Below, piece after piece: positions 27,160 to 34,727 of a stretch of 64,000 nucleotides of DNA. The DNA comes from Pseudonocardia petroleophila. GTDB taxonomy: Bacteria; Actinomycetota; Actinomycetes; Mycobacteriales; Pseudonocardiaceae. Each line of letters begins with the position of its first letter. Positions within the stretch are counted from its first letter, which is position 1. The stretch covers positions 2,239,501 through 2,303,500 of the forward strand of contig NZ_CP060131.1 in the NCBI RefSeq assembly GCF_014235185.1. Direction: 5' to 3'. The position numbers were made by a program, and so were the translations under genes. Below the pieces are notes generated by a model. That model was not told where the DNA came from, searched no databases, and saw only the letters and a program-made list of their open reading frames with translations.

Positions 27160-30132
27160 GTGAGCAGTTCCGACGTCGACGACCTGTCCGCCGCACTGAG
27201 CAGGGCCGTGCGCGGTCCCGTCCGGTTCGATCCGGCGCACCGCGCGATGTACGCGGCCGACGCGTCGAACTACCGGCGGGTGCCGATCGGGGTGGTCACC
27301 CCCGTCGACGTCGACGACGTCGAGGCCGCGGTGTCCGTGTGCTCCGCGCACGACGTGCCCGTGCTGCCGCGCGGGGCGGGCACCTCGATCGCGGGCCAGG
27401 CCGTCAACCACGCGGTGGTCCTCGACTTCACCAAGCACCTCAACCGGATCGAGTCGATCGACCCCGACGCCCGCACCGCGCGCGTGCAGCCCGGCGTCGT
27501 GCTCGACAAGCTGCGCGACGCCGCGCGCCCGCACGGCCTGACGTTCGGGCCCGACCCGTCGACGCACAACCGCTGCACGCTCGGCGGGATGATCGGCAAC
27601 AACGCGTGCGGCTCGCACTCGGTGGCGTGGGGCAAGACCGTCGACAACGTCCACGCGCTCGACGTCCTCACCTACCGCGGGCAGCGCCTCGAGCTGGGCC
27701 CGGGCACCGACGGCGCCGGGATCCCCGCGCAGCTGCGCGCGCTCGGCGAGCGCACGGCCGAGCTGGTGCGCACCACGTTCCCGGACCTGACGCGCCGCGT
27801 GTCGGGCTACAACCTCGACCAGCTGCTCCCGGAGCACGGGTTCGACCTGGCCAAGGCGCTCGTCGGCACCGAGGGGACCTGCGCGACCCTGCTCGGGGCC
27901 ACCGTCCGGCTCGTCGAGTCGCCGGCGTTCCGCGCGCTGGCCGTGCTCGGGTTCCCGGACGCCTACATCGCGGCCGACAGCGTCATGCCGATCCGCGAGC
28001 TCGGGCCGCTGACGATCGAGGGCATGGACGCCGGGCTGATCGCGGCGCTCAAGGCGGCCAACCCGCTGGAGACGGCGTCGCGCGCGCTGCCGGAGGGCGG
28101 CGGCTGGCTCTACGTCGAGACCGGGGGGTCCACGCGGGCGGAGGCCGAGGCGGCCGCGGAGGCCGTCGTCACGGCGATGAAGCCCTACACGCGCAGCTCG
28201 GTCGTCGTCAGCGACCCCGCGCGGATGAAGGCGCTGTGGCGCATCCGCGAGGACGGCGCCGGCATCCTCACGCGCTCGCCCGACGGCGGCGAGGCGTGGC
28301 CCGGCTGGGAGGACGCCGCGGTGCCGCCGGAGAAGTTCGGGGCCTACCTGCGCGAGTTCGACGCCCTGCTCACCCGGCACGGTCGCCGCGGCGCCTACTA
28401 CGGGCACTTCGGCGACGGCTGCCTGCACGTCCGGATCGACTTCGACCTGCTGACCCGGGAGGGCATCGCCAACTTCCGCGGCTTCATGGAGGAGGGCGCC
28501 GACCTCGTCGTGTCGCACGGCGGGTCGCTCTCGGGCGAGCACGGCGACGGCACGGCCCGGGCGGAGCTGCTGCCGCGGATGTACCCGCCGGAGATCATCG
28601 CGGCGTTCGAGGAGTTCAAGGGCATCTGGGACCCCGACGACCGGATGAACCCCGGCTCGGTCGTGCGCCCCAAGAAGATGGACGAGGACCTGCGGATCTT
28701 CGTCGGGATGCCGACGATGGTCGACGCGCCGATGCTCGCGTTCGGCCACGACCGCGGCTCGTTCGGCCGGGCGACCCGGCGCTGCCTGGGCGTCGGCAAG
28801 TGCGTCACGGAGTCGGGCGGCGTGATGTGCCCGAGCTACCGCGCCACCGGCGAGGAGATGCACTCCACCCGGGGCCGCGCGCGGCTGCTGTTCGAGATGG
28901 CCAACGGCGAGGTGATCACGGGCGGCTGGGACTCCACCGAGGTCGACGACGCCCTCGACCTGTGCCTGTCCTGCAAGGGCTGCAAGCGCGACTGCCCCGT
29001 CGGCGTCGACATGGCGGCGTACAAGACGGAGTTCCTCGCGCAGCGCTACCAGGGCAAGGTGCGCCCGGCGTCGCACTACTCGATGGGCGCCCTGCCGCGG
29101 TGGATGCGGATCGTCGGGAAGCTGCCGGCCGGGGTCGTCGACGTGCTGAACCTGGCCGCGCGCAGCCCGCTCGCCGCGCTCGCCAAGCGGGCCGGCGGCA
29201 TCACCCCGGAGCGGGCGATCCCGCCGATCGCGCGGACGCCCTACACGCGGAGCCCGGCGGGGCCCGACGGTGCGGCGCGTCTCGCGTCGCGGGTGCGGTC
29301 GGCGCTGCCCGCGGCGGTGCGTCGCCGCCTGCCCTCCCGCGGCGGCACGGTCGCCGTGCGGCCGGGAGACGCCGGCACCGCGGCCGCTCCGCCCTCGCGG
29401 GGGCGCGTGCTGCTCTGGCCCGACACGTTCACCAACCACTTCGACCCCGCCATCGCCGTCGACGCCGTCGCGGTGCTGGAGCGGCTCGGCTACACCGTCG
29501 AGCTGCCGCCCCGCGACGTCTGCTGCGGGCTGACCTGGACCTCCACCGGCCAGGTCGACGCCGCCCGCCGCGTCCTGCGGCGCAGCCTGCGCACGATCGA
29601 GCCGTGGCTGGCGGCGGGCGTGCCCGTCGTCGGGCTGGAGCCGTCCTGCACGGCCGCGCTGCGCGCCGACGGGCCCGAGCTGCTCCCCGACGAGCCGCTC
29701 GCGGCCGCGCTGTCCACCGGGGTGCGGACGTTCGCCGAGGTGCTGGGTGAGCACGTCGACGAGCTGAGGGCCGCGTCGACCGGGCCCGCGGTGAAGGCGC
29801 TCGTGCAGGTGCACTGCCATCAGCACGCCGAGCTCGGCACCGACGACGACCGGGCCGTGATGGCCGCGATCGGCGTCGACGCCGAGGTGCTCGACTCCGG
29901 CTGCTGCGGGCTCGCCGGCAACTTCGGGTTCGAGAAGGGGCACTACGAGGTGTCGATGGCGTGCGCGGAGCGGGTGCTGCTGCCCGCGGTCCGGGCCGCC
30001 GACGCCGACGTCGCCGTGCTCGCCGACGGCTTCTCCTGCCGCACCCAGCTGCGCCAGGCCGGAACCCGCGAGCCGGTGCACCTCGCCCAGCTCGCCGCCC
30101 GCGCGCTGGGCGTCTTCCGCGATGCGGAATAA
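27160..30132 (+). CDS. FAD-linked 2-hydroxyacid dehydrogenase with Fe-S and CCG domains (YdiJ-like)
   Basis: The 990-residue protein fuses a flavin domain to iron-sulfur and cysteine-rich domains, as in YdiJ. Residues 1-240 hold the FAD-binding fold (VLPRGAGTSIAGQAVNHAVV) and 250-500 the FAD-oxidase C domain (YYGHFGDGCLHVRIDFDL, SGEHGDGTAR). Residues about 540-640 hold two 4Fe-4S sites (CLGVGKCVTESGGVMCP and CLSCKGCKRDCPVGVD), and 750-980 two CCG motifs (DVCCGLTW, SGCCGLAGNFG). YdiJ proteins oxidise D-2-hydroxyglutarate, the by-product expected from the transhydrogenase upstream; D-lactate or glycolate are alternatives. The GTG start follows CAGACT by 6 bases. Confidence 0.9.
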   Translation: MSSSDVDDLSAALSRAVRGPVRFDPAHRAMYAADASNYRRVPIGVVTPVDVDDVEAAVSVCSAHDVPVLPRGAGTSIAGQAVNHAVVLDFTKHLNRIESIDPDARTARVQPGVVLDKLRDAARPHGLTFGPDPSTHNRCTLGGMIGNNACGSHSVAWGKTVDNVHALDVLTYRGQRLELGPGTDGAGIPAQLRALGERTAELVRTTFPDLTRRVSGYNLDQLLPEHGFDLAKALVGTEGTCATLLGATVRLVESPAFRALAVLGFPDAYIAADSVMPIRELGPLTIEGMDAGLIAALKAANPLETASRALPEGGGWLYVETGGSTRAEAEAAAEAVVTAMKPYTRSSVVVSDPARMKALWRIREDGAGILTRSPDGGEAWPGWEDAAVPPEKFGAYLREFDALLTRHGRRGAYYGHFGDGCLHVRIDFDLLTREGIANFRGFMEEGADLVVSHGGSLSGEHGDGTARAELLPRMYPPEIIAAFEEFKGIWDPDDRMNPGSVVRPKKMDEDLRIFVGMPTMVDAPMLAFGHDRGSFGRATRRCLGVGKCVTESGGVMCPSYRATGEEMHSTRGRARLLFEMANGEVITGGWDSTEVDDALDLCLSCKGCKRDCPVGVDMAAYKTEFLAQRYQGKVRPASHYSMGALPRWMRIVGKLPAGVVDVLNLAARSPLAALAKRAGGITPERAIPPIARTPYTRSPAGPDGAARLASRVRSALPAAVRRRLPSRGGTVAVRPGDAGTAAAPPSRGRVLLWPDTFTNHFDPAIAVDAVAVLERLGYTVELPPRDVCCGLTWTSTGQVDAARRVLRRSLRTIEPWLAAGVPVVGLEPSCTAALRADGPELLPDEPLAAALSTGVRTFAEVLGEHVDELRAASTGPAVKALVQVHCHQHAELGTDDDRAVMAAIGVDAEVLDSGCCGLAGNFGFEKGHYEVSMACAERVLLPAVRAADADVAVLADGFSCRTQLRQAGTREPVHLAQLAARALGVFRDAE

Positions 30133-30144
30133 GTAGGTCACAGA

Positions 30145-30162
30145 ACGGAACGTACTTTCCGT
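30145..30162. promoter_or_regulatory. Inverted repeat upstream of the permease gene
   Basis: ACGGAA (30145-30150) and TTCCGT (30157-30162) are reverse complements with 6 bases between. They lie in the 110-base gap before the permease and could be an operator. The arms are short and no regulator is assigned. Confidence 0.35.
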
Positions 30163-30242
30163 CCCGGGTTGTCCATTTCCTCCCCGGATGTGACGCTCCG
30201 TCGGACCGGATCGGGCCGGTCACCCGACGGAGGGACGTCAGC

Positions 30243-32036
30243 GTGGACAACCTCGCTCTTCTGAGCCTGGCCGCACTCGCACCGATCCTGGTGGTCGCCG
30301 TGCTGCTGGTCGGCCTGCGCTGGCCGGCCAAGTACGCGATGCCGGTCGGCTTCGCCGTCGCGGTGATCGTGGGGGCACTGGTCTGGGGGATGGACGCCGC
30401 CGTGCTCGCCGCCGCGAGCGTCGAGGGCCTCGTCATCGCGCTCGGGCTGCTCTACATCATCTTCGGGGCGCTGCTGCTGCTCCAGACGCTCACCGCGAGC
30501 GGGGCGCTGGCCACCATCCGGGCCGGGTTCACCACCATCAGCGCCGACCGCCGGGTGCAGGCGATCATCATCGGCTGGCTGTTCGGGTCCTTCATCGAGG
30601 GCGCGTCCGGGTTCGGGACGCCCGCGGCCGTGGTGGCCCCGCTGCTGCTGGCGCTGGGCTTCCCGGCGATGGCCGCGGTCATGGTCGGGCTCGTCATCCA
30701 GAGCACCCCGGTGAGCTTCGGCGCGGCCGGCACCCCCGTGCTGACCGGCCTGGGCCAGGGGCTCGCCGGGGACCCCGCGGTCGAGCAGCGGATCTCGTTC
30801 CTGGGCCTGGACATGCCGGGCTACCTGCAGGTGCTCGGCCTCCAGGTCGCCTCGATGCACGCCGTCATCGGCACGCTGATCCCGCTGTTCCTGGTCTGCA
30901 TGCTCACCGGCTTCTTCGGCGGACGCTTCGTCGACGGGCTCAAGGTGTGGCCGTTCGCGATCTACGCCGCGCTGGCGATGACCGTGCCGTCGGTGACGGT
31001 CGCGGCGGTGCTCGGCCCGGAGTTCCCGTCGCTGCTGGGCGGCCTGATCGGCCTCGCGCTGGTCATGTTCACCTCCAGCCGCGGCTTCCTGATGCCGAAG
31101 GACACCTGGGACTTCCCGTCGCGCGAGCGCTGGTCGGACCGCTGGACCGGCACGCTGGAGGCCGACACGAGCGCGGTCGCCGACCGCCGGATGAACATCT
31201 CGCTGGCCTGGTCGCCCTACGTCATCGTGGCGATCCTGCTGGTGCTCACCCGCACCGTCGAGCCGGTCACCGACTTCCTGACCGGCATCACGATCGACGT
31301 GAACGACATCTTCGGGACCTCGATCTCGGAGTCCCTGCAGCCGTTCTACCTGCCGGGCTTCATCTTCATCGTCGCCTGCCTGATCACCTACGGGCTGCAG
31401 CGGATGACGCTGCGCCAGATCGCCGACTCCTGGAGGATCGCGGGCAGCCAGCTCGCGGGGGCCGCGGTCGCCCTGCTGTTCGCCCTGCCGCTGGTGCGGA
31501 TCCTGATCAACTCGGGTCCGGAGCTGAACAGCTCGGGCCTGTCCAGCATGCCGATCACCCTCGCCGAGGGCGCCTCGGTGCTCACCGGGTCGGCCTGGCC
31601 GGTGCTCGCGCCCTGGATCGGGGCGCTCGGGGCGTTCATCGCGGGCAGCAACACGGTCTCCAACCTGACGTTCTCGCTGTTCCAGTTCGCCACGGCCGAG
31701 AACATCGGCGCGAGCCCGGAGACGGTGGTGGCCACCCAGGCCGTCGGCGGCGCGGCCGGCAACATGATCACCGTGCACAACGTGGTGGCCGCCTCGGCGA
31801 CGGTCGGGCTGCTGGGCCGGGAGGGCGACCTCATCCGGATGACGATCATCCCCACGCTCTACTACTGCCTGTTCGCGGGCGGGCTGTCGTTCGTCCTGAT
31901 CAACGGAGTCGGGCTGAACGTCGGCACGGGGCTGCTGGTCGCGCTGGCGGTGGCGCTGGTGGTGCTCGTCACGCGGATCGCGCGGCAACGACCCTCGGAG
32001 CAGCTGACGCCGGGGACCCGCTCTGCCGTTGAATGA
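30243..32036 (+). CDS. L-lactate permease family transporter (LldP-type)
   Basis: The 597-residue protein has about 13 membrane helices. It carries LldP family motifs, including GSFIEGASGFGTPAAVVAP (near 120), TPVSFGAAGTPV and, late in the protein, GSNTVSNLTFS and GGAAGNMITVHNVVAASA. The family imports lactate, glycolate and related 2-hydroxy acids with protons. GTG 30243 has GGAGGG 8 bases upstream. It follows the FAD dehydrogenase on the same strand, so it may supply that enzyme or the 4-hydroxybutyrate pathway; the real substrate cannot be told from sequence. Confidence 0.93.
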   Translation: MDNLALLSLAALAPILVVAVLLVGLRWPAKYAMPVGFAVAVIVGALVWGMDAAVLAAASVEGLVIALGLLYIIFGALLLLQTLTASGALATIRAGFTTISADRRVQAIIIGWLFGSFIEGASGFGTPAAVVAPLLLALGFPAMAAVMVGLVIQSTPVSFGAAGTPVLTGLGQGLAGDPAVEQRISFLGLDMPGYLQVLGLQVASMHAVIGTLIPLFLVCMLTGFFGGRFVDGLKVWPFAIYAALAMTVPSVTVAAVLGPEFPSLLGGLIGLALVMFTSSRGFLMPKDTWDFPSRERWSDRWTGTLEADTSAVADRRMNISLAWSPYVIVAILLVLTRTVEPVTDFLTGITIDVNDIFGTSISESLQPFYLPGFIFIVACLITYGLQRMTLRQIADSWRIAGSQLAGAAVALLFALPLVRILINSGPELNSSGLSSMPITLAEGASVLTGSAWPVLAPWIGALGAFIAGSNTVSNLTFSLFQFATAENIGASPETVVATQAVGGAAGNMITVHNVVAASATVGLLGREGDLIRMTIIPTLYYCLFAGGLSFVLINGVGLNVGTGLLVALAVALVVLVTRIARQRPSEQLTPGTRSAVE

Positions 32037-32040
32037 GGCC

Positions 32041-32883
32041 ATGACGGGACGGACGCTGGTGCTGGGCGGCGGCGGGATCACCGGGATCGCCTGGATGCTC
32101 GGCCTGCTGGCCGGGCTCGCGGAACGGGGAGTGGACCTGCGGGCGGCCGACGACGTCGTCGGCACCTCGGCGGGCTCGGTCGTCGGGGCGCAGCTGGCCA
32201 CCGGGGTCGACGTGGAGGAGCGCTACGCCGCGCAGCTCGTCGACCCGGCCGGGGAGGTCGCGGCCTCGCTCGGGACGGGCACGCTGCTGCGGCTCGGGCT
32301 GGCGCTGATCGGCCCGCGCGACCCGCAGCGCGTCCGGGCCCGCATCGGGCGGCTCGCCCGCAGGACGTCCACGGTGCCGGAGTCGGAGCGGCTCGCGGTG
32401 ATCGGGCGGCGGCTACCGGTGCAGGAGTGGCCGGAGCGCTCGCTGCGGATCACCGCGGTCGACGCCCACGACGGCGCCTTCCGCGTCCTCGACCGCACCT
32501 CGGGCGTGCCGCTCGTCGAGGCCGTCGCGTCGAGCTGCGCGGTGCCCGGCGTCTACCCGCCCGTGACGACCGGCGGCACCCGCTACGTCGACGGCGGCGT
32601 GCGCTCGCCCGTCAACGCCGACCTCGCTGCGGGGGCGGAACGGGTCGTCGTGCTCGCGCCGATCGTGCGCGGCATCGGCCCGCAGGTCGCGGCGGCGCCG
32701 CAGGTCGAGGCGCTGCGCGCGGCCGGGTCGCGGGTGGTGCTGGTCGCGCCGGACGCGGCGGCCGTCGCCGCGATCGGGCGCAACGTCCTGGACCCCGCCC
32801 GGCGTGCGGGCTCGGCCCGGGCCGGGCGCGCCCAGGCCGCCGACGTGACGGAGGCCATTGCGGCGGTCTGGGAGAGCGCATAA
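32041..32883 (+). CDS. Patatin-like phospholipase
   Basis: The 280-residue protein has the oxyanion-hole stretch LGGGGITGIAW (near 10), the nucleophile elbow GTSAGS (near 43-48) and the DGG catalytic Asp motif (YVDGGVRSPVNADLA, near 183). These are the Ser-Asp dyad features of patatins, which hydrolyse acyl esters of lipids. No signal peptide or membrane helix is present. The ATG lies 4 bases after the permease stop, implying co-transcription. The lipid target is unknown. Confidence 0.93.
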   Translation: MTGRTLVLGGGGITGIAWMLGLLAGLAERGVDLRAADDVVGTSAGSVVGAQLATGVDVEERYAAQLVDPAGEVAASLGTGTLLRLGLALIGPRDPQRVRARIGRLARRTSTVPESERLAVIGRRLPVQEWPERSLRITAVDAHDGAFRVLDRTSGVPLVEAVASSCAVPGVYPPVTTGGTRYVDGGVRSPVNADLAAGAERVVVLAPIVRGIGPQVAAAPQVEALRAAGSRVVLVAPDAAAVAAIGRNVLDPARRAGSARAGRAQAADVTEAIAAVWESA

Positions 32884-32899
32884 CGGGTATCCGCCCGAC

Positions 32900-33727
32900 A
32901 TGGCTCAGGTACCGAACATTCGTCTGAACAGCGGCGTCGAGATCCCCCAGTTCGGATTCGGCGTCTTCCAGATCGACCCCGACGACGTCGGACCGGCTCT
33001 GGGCACGGCGTTCGAGGCCGGCTACCGGCACGTCGACACCGCGCAGATGTACCGCAACGAGACCGAGGTCGGGAAGGCCATCGCCGCGTCCGGCCTGCGC
33101 CGCGACGAGGTCTTCGTGACGACCAAGCTCGACAACGACCGCCACGGCCACGACGAGGCCGTCGCTGCGCTCGGGGAGAGCCTCGACCGGCTCGGCCTCG
33201 ACCACGTCGACCTGTTCCTCGTGCACTGGCCGCGGCCGTCGGAGGACCGGTACGTCGAGACGTGGAAGGGCTTCGAGAAGCTCGCCGCCGACGGCCGGGC
33301 GCGCGCGATCGGCGTCTCCAACTTCCAGGTCCCGCACCTGGAGCGCCTCGCCGCCGAGACCGGCACCGTCCCCGCGGTGAACCAGATCGAGCTGCACCCG
33401 CACCTCCCGCAGGAGGAGCTGCGCGCCTACCACCGCGAGCACGGCATCGCGACCGAGGCGTGGGGCCCCATCGGCCAGGGCGGCGACCTGCTCACCGACG
33501 AGCGCCTCGTCGGGCTCGCGGAGAAGTACGGCAAGACGCCCGCGCAGATCGTGCTGCGCTGGCACATCGAGCTCGGCAACATCGTGTTCCCGAAGTCGGT
33601 CACCCCGTCCCGGATCCGCGAGAACATCGACGTCTTCGACATCGAGCTGGCCCCGGCCGACATGGCGACGATCGGCGAGCTGGACACCGGCGAGCGGATG
33701 GGCCCGAACCCCGACGAGTTCGGCTGA
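32900..33727 (+). CDS. Aldo/keto reductase
   Basis: The 275-residue protein is a TIM-barrel aldo/keto reductase of the 2,5-diketo-D-gluconate reductase type. The catalytic tetrad is visible: Asp and Tyr in YRHVDTAQMYRNE, Lys in FVTTKLDN and His in DLFLVHWP. The NADPH site is in IVFPKSVTPSRIRENI. ATG 32900 starts 16 bases after the patatin stop. The substrate is not predictable; aldehydes or ketones reduced with NADPH are typical. Confidence 0.95.
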   Translation: MAQVPNIRLNSGVEIPQFGFGVFQIDPDDVGPALGTAFEAGYRHVDTAQMYRNETEVGKAIAASGLRRDEVFVTTKLDNDRHGHDEAVAALGESLDRLGLDHVDLFLVHWPRPSEDRYVETWKGFEKLAADGRARAIGVSNFQVPHLERLAAETGTVPAVNQIELHPHLPQEELRAYHREHGIATEAWGPIGQGGDLLTDERLVGLAEKYGKTPAQIVLRWHIELGNIVFPKSVTPSRIRENIDVFDIELAPADMATIGELDTGERMGPNPDEFG

Positions 33728-33763
33728 TCGACGCCCCGCACTGCGGGACGGGCGATCCGCGCC

Positions 33764-33769
33764 TAGGGT
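33764..33769 (+). promoter_or_regulatory. -10 element of leaderless promoter
   Basis: TAGGGT lies 8 bases before the ATG at 33778 and no ribosome-binding site is seen. Confidence 0.45.
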
Positions 33770-33777
33770 CGACGCCC

Positions 33778-34098
33778 ATGTTGGCAATCACCGATGTCGC
33801 GGCCGAAGCCATCAAGTCGCTGACCACCGATGCGGAGCTGCCCGACGGCGGCGGTCTCCGGATCGCCGCGCCGAGTCCGGACCAGGGCCTCGAGCTGTCC
33901 CTCGCGGGGCAGCCGAGCGCCGACGACGTCGTGCTGTCGGGGGACGGCGTCGCGGTGTTCCTGGAGCCGGTCGCGGCGCAGGTCCTCGACGACAAGGTGC
34001 TCGACGTCCAGCCCGTGCAGGGTGTCGACGGCGAGCAGGAACTGCGGTTCGCGATCGGACCGCAGGAGGATCTGCAGCAGGAACGACCGGACGCCTGA
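33778..34098 (+). CDS. HesB/IscA-fold protein lacking all cysteines
   Basis: The 106-residue protein begins MLAITDVAAEAIKSLT and contains GGLRIAAPSPDQGLELSLA and VFLEPVAAQVLDDKVLDV, the beta-rich HesB/IscA fold. The three cysteines that hold iron or an Fe-S cluster in A-type carriers are missing, and in fact no cysteine is present. It therefore cannot act as a normal Fe-S carrier and may be a structural or regulatory derivative. It has a leaderless promoter and is followed by a strong terminator. Confidence 0.8.
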   Translation: MLAITDVAAEAIKSLTTDAELPDGGGLRIAAPSPDQGLELSLAGQPSADDVVLSGDGVAVFLEPVAAQVLDDKVLDVQPVQGVDGEQELRFAIGPQEDLQQERPDA

Positions 34099-34106
34099 CG
34101 TCCGCC

Positions 34107-34142
34107 GCGACGGCCCCTCACCTCCGGGTGGGGGGCCGTCGC
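34107..34142. terminator. Bidirectional terminator hairpin
   Basis: An exact 11-bp stem (34107-34117 with 34132-34142) with a further CACC/GGTG inner pairing fills the gap between two convergent genes whose stops are at 34098 and 34153. Confidence 0.8.
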
Positions 34143-34152
34143 CGTGTCGGGG

Positions 34153-34674
34153 TCAGCGGCGACGTGCGGCGAACCAGCGGTTCGCCCCCGGCAGGTACAT
34201 CTGCACCGCGGCCACCACGCCCAGCGCCGCGGTCACCACGAGCAGCAGCACGACGGCAGGCGGTACCGCGCCGACCGCGAGCACGATCTCCACGACCGTG
34301 ACGGCGAGCAGCAGGAGCAGCACGAACCGCGCCCCGCCGCGCCCCGCGCGCATCGCGGTGGCGGCGAGCCCGGTGAGCACGCCGATGAGGAACGCGCCCC
34401 CGACGAGCACCGCGGCGGCCGCGGCGACGGCGCGGTCGCGCGTCACGGCCGTCTCGTTCGAGAAGTCCCGGTCGACGACGCCGCGCACCGCGGCCTGCAC
34501 CCCGTCCAGGTCGAGCAGCATCACCAGCGCGGCCGCGAGACCCAGCACGGCGGCGACGGCCCAGAGGGCGAACGAGACGTCGACGGACCGGGCCCGGCGG
34601 GCCACCGCCTCCGACGGCCGCTGCCGGAACTCGAAGCGGGGCCGGCCGGGCGGCTGCGGATCGTGCGGGGTCAC
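34153..34674 (-). CDS. Four-helix membrane protein of unknown function
   Basis: The 173-residue protein has a polar N-terminus (RPRFEFRQRPSEAVARRARSVD), then four hydrophobic helices (about 35-55, 80-105, 115-135, 137-160) and ends in a basic cluster (NRWFAARRR). GTG 34674 is set by a TACGGT -10 box 6 bases upstream. It follows the Hsp70-like gene on the same strand after 53 bases. No family recognised with confidence. Confidence 0.78.
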   Translation of the reverse strand: MTPHDPQPPGRPRFEFRQRPSEAVARRARSVDVSFALWAVAAVLGLAAALVMLLDLDGVQAAVRGVVDRDFSNETAVTRDRAVAAAAAVLVGGAFLIGVLTGLAATAMRAGRGGARFVLLLLLAVTVVEIVLAVGAVPPAVVLLLVVTAALGVVAAVQMYLPGANRWFAARRR

Positions 34675-34680
34675 GTCGTC

Positions 34681-34686
34681 ACCGTA
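34681..34686 (-). promoter_or_regulatory. -10 element of leaderless promoter
   Basis: On the minus strand TACGGT is followed by 6 bases and the GTG at 34674. Confidence 0.5.
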
Positions 34687-34727
34687 CCCATCCGGCCGCG
34701 CACCGAACGTGACGCCGAGCGGGCGTC

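Noticed and set aside
26947..30141. A 1064-codon minus-strand frame opposite the FAD dehydrogenase
   Set aside because: Low-complexity shadow of a gene whose plus-strand product has clear FAD and Fe-S motifs.
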